Assembly: GCA_043767025.1 (NCBI GenBank)
Contig: JAYUHK010000121.1
Span: 1-9,017 of the forward strand
Length of the DNA stretch: 9,017 nt
Direction: 5' to 3'
Source: JAYUHK01 sp043767025
GTDB lineage: Bacteria > Bacteroidota > Bacteroidia > Chitinophagales > Saprospiraceae
Every line of letters starts with the position of its first letter. Positions within the stretch are counted from its first letter, which is position 1. The notes below the pieces were generated by a model. That model had not been told where the DNA came from, ran no database searches, and saw only the letters and a list, made by a program, of their open reading frames with translations. Of this stretch, positions 7,092 to 9,017 are shown piece by piece. The translations under genes and the position numbers were made by a program.

Positions 7092-7868
7092 ATGAAAAAA
7101 ATATACTTCGCCTCCGATTTTCATTTGGGGGTTCAAGGACGGACGACGAGCGCGGAGCGAGAGCGGCAAATCGTGCGCTGGTTAGATGCCGTCGCCGATG
7201 ACGCTGCCGAAATTTATCTCGTCGGCGACGTTTTTGATTTTTGGTTTGAATACAAAACGGTCGTTCCCAAAGGTTATACGCGGCTTTTGGGCAAATTAGC
7301 GGAGCTGCGCGACCGACAAATTCCGATATTTTTCTTCACCGGCAACCACGATATGTGGATGTTTCGTTACTTCGAGGACGAGCTGGGCATACCCATCTTT
7401 CGGGAGCCGATAGTGCGAACTTTCAATGGCAAAACTTTTTTTATCGGACACGGCGACGGACTCGGACCGGGCGACTACGGCTACAAATTCATCAAAAAAG
7501 TGTTCGCTAACCGAGTTTGTCAGTGGCTTTTTGAGCGGTTTCACCCTAATTTTGGGATTGGATTGGCGCATTTTTGGTCGAATACGAGTCGGAATGCACA
7601 GCCTACACAAAGCGTTGCGCAGTTTTTGGGCGCAGAAAAAGAATGGTTGATTCAGTATTCCAACCGAAAATTAGACGTAGTAGCGGCAGATTTTTTTATT
7701 TTTGGACATCGCCATTTGCCGATTGATTGGACACTAAAAAACGGAAAAAGCCGTTATATCAACCTCGGAGAGTGGCTGATATACAACTCGTATGCAGTTT
7801 TTGACGGAGAAAAGCTCCAAATTAAATTTTTTGAAAATGAAAAAGGAATCGTGGTTTCAGAACATTAG
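7092..7868 (+). CDS. lpxH: UDP-2,3-diacylglucosamine diphosphatase (LpxH family)
   Basis: LpxH hydrolyses UDP-2,3-diacylglucosamine to lipid X and UMP, a step of lipid A synthesis at the inner face of the cytoplasmic membrane. The 258-residue product is a calcineurin-like metallophosphoesterase with all expected metal-binding motifs: DFHLG (9-13), GDVFDFW (45-51), GNHD (84-87), GHGD (119-122) and GHRH (205-208). Its length is slightly above the roughly 240 of E. coli LpxH and normal for Bacteroidota relatives. I chose the ATG at 7092 because MKKIYFASDFHLG is the standard N-terminus. An in-frame TTG at 7056 lies inside the terminator hairpin and is rejected. The 3' end overlaps the next gene by 32 nt, implying coupled translation. 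The promoter is not evident. A related metallophosphoesterase with another substrate cannot be fully excluded, but the GHGD and FDFW motifs favour LpxH. Confidence 0.88.
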   Translation: MKKIYFASDFHLGVQGRTTSAERERQIVRWLDAVADDAAEIYLVGDVFDFWFEYKTVVPKGYTRLLGKLAELRDRQIPIFFFTGNHDMWMFRYFEDELGIPIFREPIVRTFNGKTFFIGHGDGLGPGDYGYKFIKKVFANRVCQWLFERFHPNFGIGLAHFWSNTSRNAQPTQSVAQFLGAEKEWLIQYSNRKLDVVAADFFIFGHRHLPIDWTLKNGKSRYINLGEWLIYNSYAVFDGEKLQIKFFENEKGIVVSEH

Positions 7869-8667
7869 TTGGATTTTTTTATTTTTTTTGATCCTAAATA
7901 ATTTCGCTTTTGGGCAAGATTCTACCGCATTTCGTTTGGTGCAAACCATTCCGATAGCCGCCAAACAGATTTTTTCGGACAAATTGCAGCAGTTTTATGC
8001 GATTGGGAATGAAAATTCTTTCATCAAGTTTTCGCCCGATGGCGTAGAAGTTGCTCGGTTCAAAGAAAATATTTTGGGTACTATCAGCTCCGCAGACCTT
8101 TCCGACCCGTTCAATATTTTGCTCTACTACCATGATTTTCAGATAGTTATCATTTTGGATAGAAATTTGACTAAAATCAATCAATTTTATCTCCGCAGTT
8201 TTGACAACGTGGAGCCGACCGCCGTTGGGCTTTCCAACGACCACAATATTTGGCTTTTCGACCAAAACGATTACAAACTCAAAAAAATAGATTACACCGG
8301 AAAAGTTCTTTTTGAAAGCATTTCATTTCCCCAACTGCTGGGCAAACAAGAAGTGGCAAATTTTATTTTGGAGCGAGAAAATACCGTTTTTTTAAATATT
8401 CCCAATTTGGGCATTGTGCTTTTTGACAGCTTCGGACAATATCTCCAAACGCTGGATAAAAAAACTGAAAAATCATTCCAAGTCATTGACAATCAGTTGT
8501 TTTACCTAAAAAATCATCAACTTTTTTCTTTGCATTTGCAGCGCAGCCAACAAAAAAATATCGTCCTCCCAAGCTCCGACGCGGAGCAGGAAGAACGATA
8601 TTTTACGATTCAAAAAAATAAAATTTGGCGGCTCACGGCGACAAAAATCGAAATCTTTGTCTGGTAA
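7837..8667 (+). CDS. Exported protein of unknown function, possibly beta-propeller-like
   Basis: I do not recognise a specific family. The 276-residue product starts with a signal peptide: lysines at 2-3, the hydrophobic core ISWIFLFFLILNNFAFG and a likely cleavage before Gln27 (FAFG/Q), so the mature protein should be periplasmic or at the outer membrane. No lipobox cysteine is visible. The remainder is rich in short beta-strand-like segments with recurring patterns such as FIKFSPDGVEVARF, IWLFDQNDYKLKKIDYTG and IVLFDSFGQYLQTLD, resembling blades of NHL/WD-type propellers. That fold is inference only. I chose the ATG at 7837, since an upstream in-frame ATG at 7792 lies deeper in lpxH and would put 15 extra residues before the signal peptide. 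It overlaps lpxH by 32 nt in another frame, so it is probably translated from the same mRNA. No terminator is evident after it. Confidence 0.8.
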   Translation: MKKESWFQNISWIFLFFLILNNFAFGQDSTAFRLVQTIPIAAKQIFSDKLQQFYAIGNENSFIKFSPDGVEVARFKENILGTISSADLSDPFNILLYYHDFQIVIILDRNLTKINQFYLRSFDNVEPTAVGLSNDHNIWLFDQNDYKLKKIDYTGKVLFESISFPQLLGKQEVANFILERENTVFLNIPNLGIVLFDSFGQYLQTLDKKTEKSFQVIDNQLFYLKNHQLFSLHLQRSQQKNIVLPSSDAEQEERYFTIQKNKIWRLTATKIEIFVW

Positions 8668-8697
8668 GTGTCCCTAATTATTTCGTACTAAATAGTT

Positions 8698-8784
8698 TTT
8701 AGTTTTTAGTTTTGAGTCATCATAAACTATTGAAAATCAACAAATTATGTCGAATATTAAATGTCATCTATTTAAGTGTAAGAA
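8698..8784. repeat. Direct repeat, right copy (partner at 273-360)
   Basis: This 87-bp stretch begins 30 bp after the stop of the exported-protein gene and matches 273-360 in the same orientation at about 94% identity. Just upstream, AGTTTTT-type units recur (8693-8713), as is common in AT-rich Bacteroidota spacers. Between this copy and the tandem array (8785-8854) I see no gene, promoter or terminator that I can support. A + strand ATG at 8747 opens a 26-codon frame (MSNIKCHLF...) ending at 8825-8827, which I do not regard as a gene. Confidence 0.85.
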
Positions 8785-8854
8785 CTTAAATACCTCAAAT
8801 CTTATCCAACAACCAAACACTGAATAAGCAGAGCCGAACAAATCAGACGGATTC

Positions 8855-9017
8855 CCTTGTTCGATATTCGATATTCCTTGTTCGATATTCGATATTCCTT
8901 GTTCGATATTCGATATTCCTTGTTCGATATTCGATATTCCTTGTTCGATATTCGACATTCCTTGTTCGATATTCGACATTCCTTGTTCGATATTCGACAT
9001 TCCTTGTTCGATATTCG
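8855..9017. repeat. 21-bp tandem repeat array, at least 7.7 units, cut by the window end
   Basis: Seven complete 21-bp units start at 8855, 8876, 8897, 8918, 8939, 8960 and 8981, and a partial eighth begins at 9002. Each unit is itself three heptamers: TTCGATA twice, then TTCCTTG. Units 1-4 are identical (GATATT), while units 5-7 all carry a T-to-C change (GACATT). On the minus strand one frame reads ISNIEQG or MSNIEQG per unit. The unit contains no stop triplet in any of the six frames, so the open frame spanning it (minus strand, 8764-9000) is not evidence of a protein. Confidence 0.95.

Noticed and set aside
7073..8553. Shared 13-mer GCGCAGCCAACAA at 7073-7085 and 8541-8553
   Set aside because: A single 13-bp match in a 9-kb window is about what chance allows, and the flanks do not match.
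8764..9000. Minus-strand 78-codon frame of SNIEQG repeats
   Set aside because: The 21-bp unit has no stop in any frame and is a multiple of three, so an open frame is automatic. The remaining sequence overlaps the dispersed repeat.
8855..9017. CRISPR array
   Set aside because: Units are contiguous 21-mers with no spacers, and no cas genes are nearby.

Overview
The window looks like a chromosomal segment from a member of the phylum Bacteroidota. The evidence is the gene content, the AT-rich spacers, the near absence of strong Shine-Dalgarno sites, -7 promoter elements of the TAnnTTTG type, an IF2 with the long Pro/Val- then Asn/Gly-rich N-terminus and LKILGKID motifs I associate with this phylum, and a typical stop-free intergenic tandem repeat. 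I cannot place it below phylum. All recognisable genes are on the + strand.

Layout: 1-536 is non-coding. It holds a short GC-richer patch with a 12-bp repeat, an AT-rich stem-loop element, the first copy of an 88-bp direct repeat, a probable promoter and a strong terminator-like hairpin just before rimP. Then come the translation/transcription genes rimP (537-1013), nusA (1053-2291) and infB (2592-5747). infB is set apart by a 300-bp spacer with its own probable promoter and a perfect 19-bp hairpin. An Rpn/PD-(D/E)XK 'putative transposase' family gene (5986-6903) follows, closed by an intrinsic terminator (7013-7057). Next are lpxH (7092-7868, lipid A synthesis) and a 32-nt-overlapping gene for an unrecognised exported protein (7837-8667). 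The right end (8668-9017) carries the second copy of the direct repeat and a 21-bp tandem array that runs off the window.

The core genes fit together conventionally: RimP matures the 30S subunit, NusA controls elongation and termination, and IF2 delivers initiator tRNA. LpxH is an outer-membrane biogenesis enzyme and only a neighbour. The points most worth a second look are regulatory and repeat-based. These are a terminator hairpin in the leader of an operon that encodes the termination factor NusA, a separately promoted infB leader with a long perfect hairpin, a near-identical direct repeat bracketing 8.3 kb of core genes, and a higher-order heptamer/21-mer array with no stop codon in any of six frames. 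I see no convincing new multi-gene system such as a defence island, CRISPR array or biosynthetic cluster.
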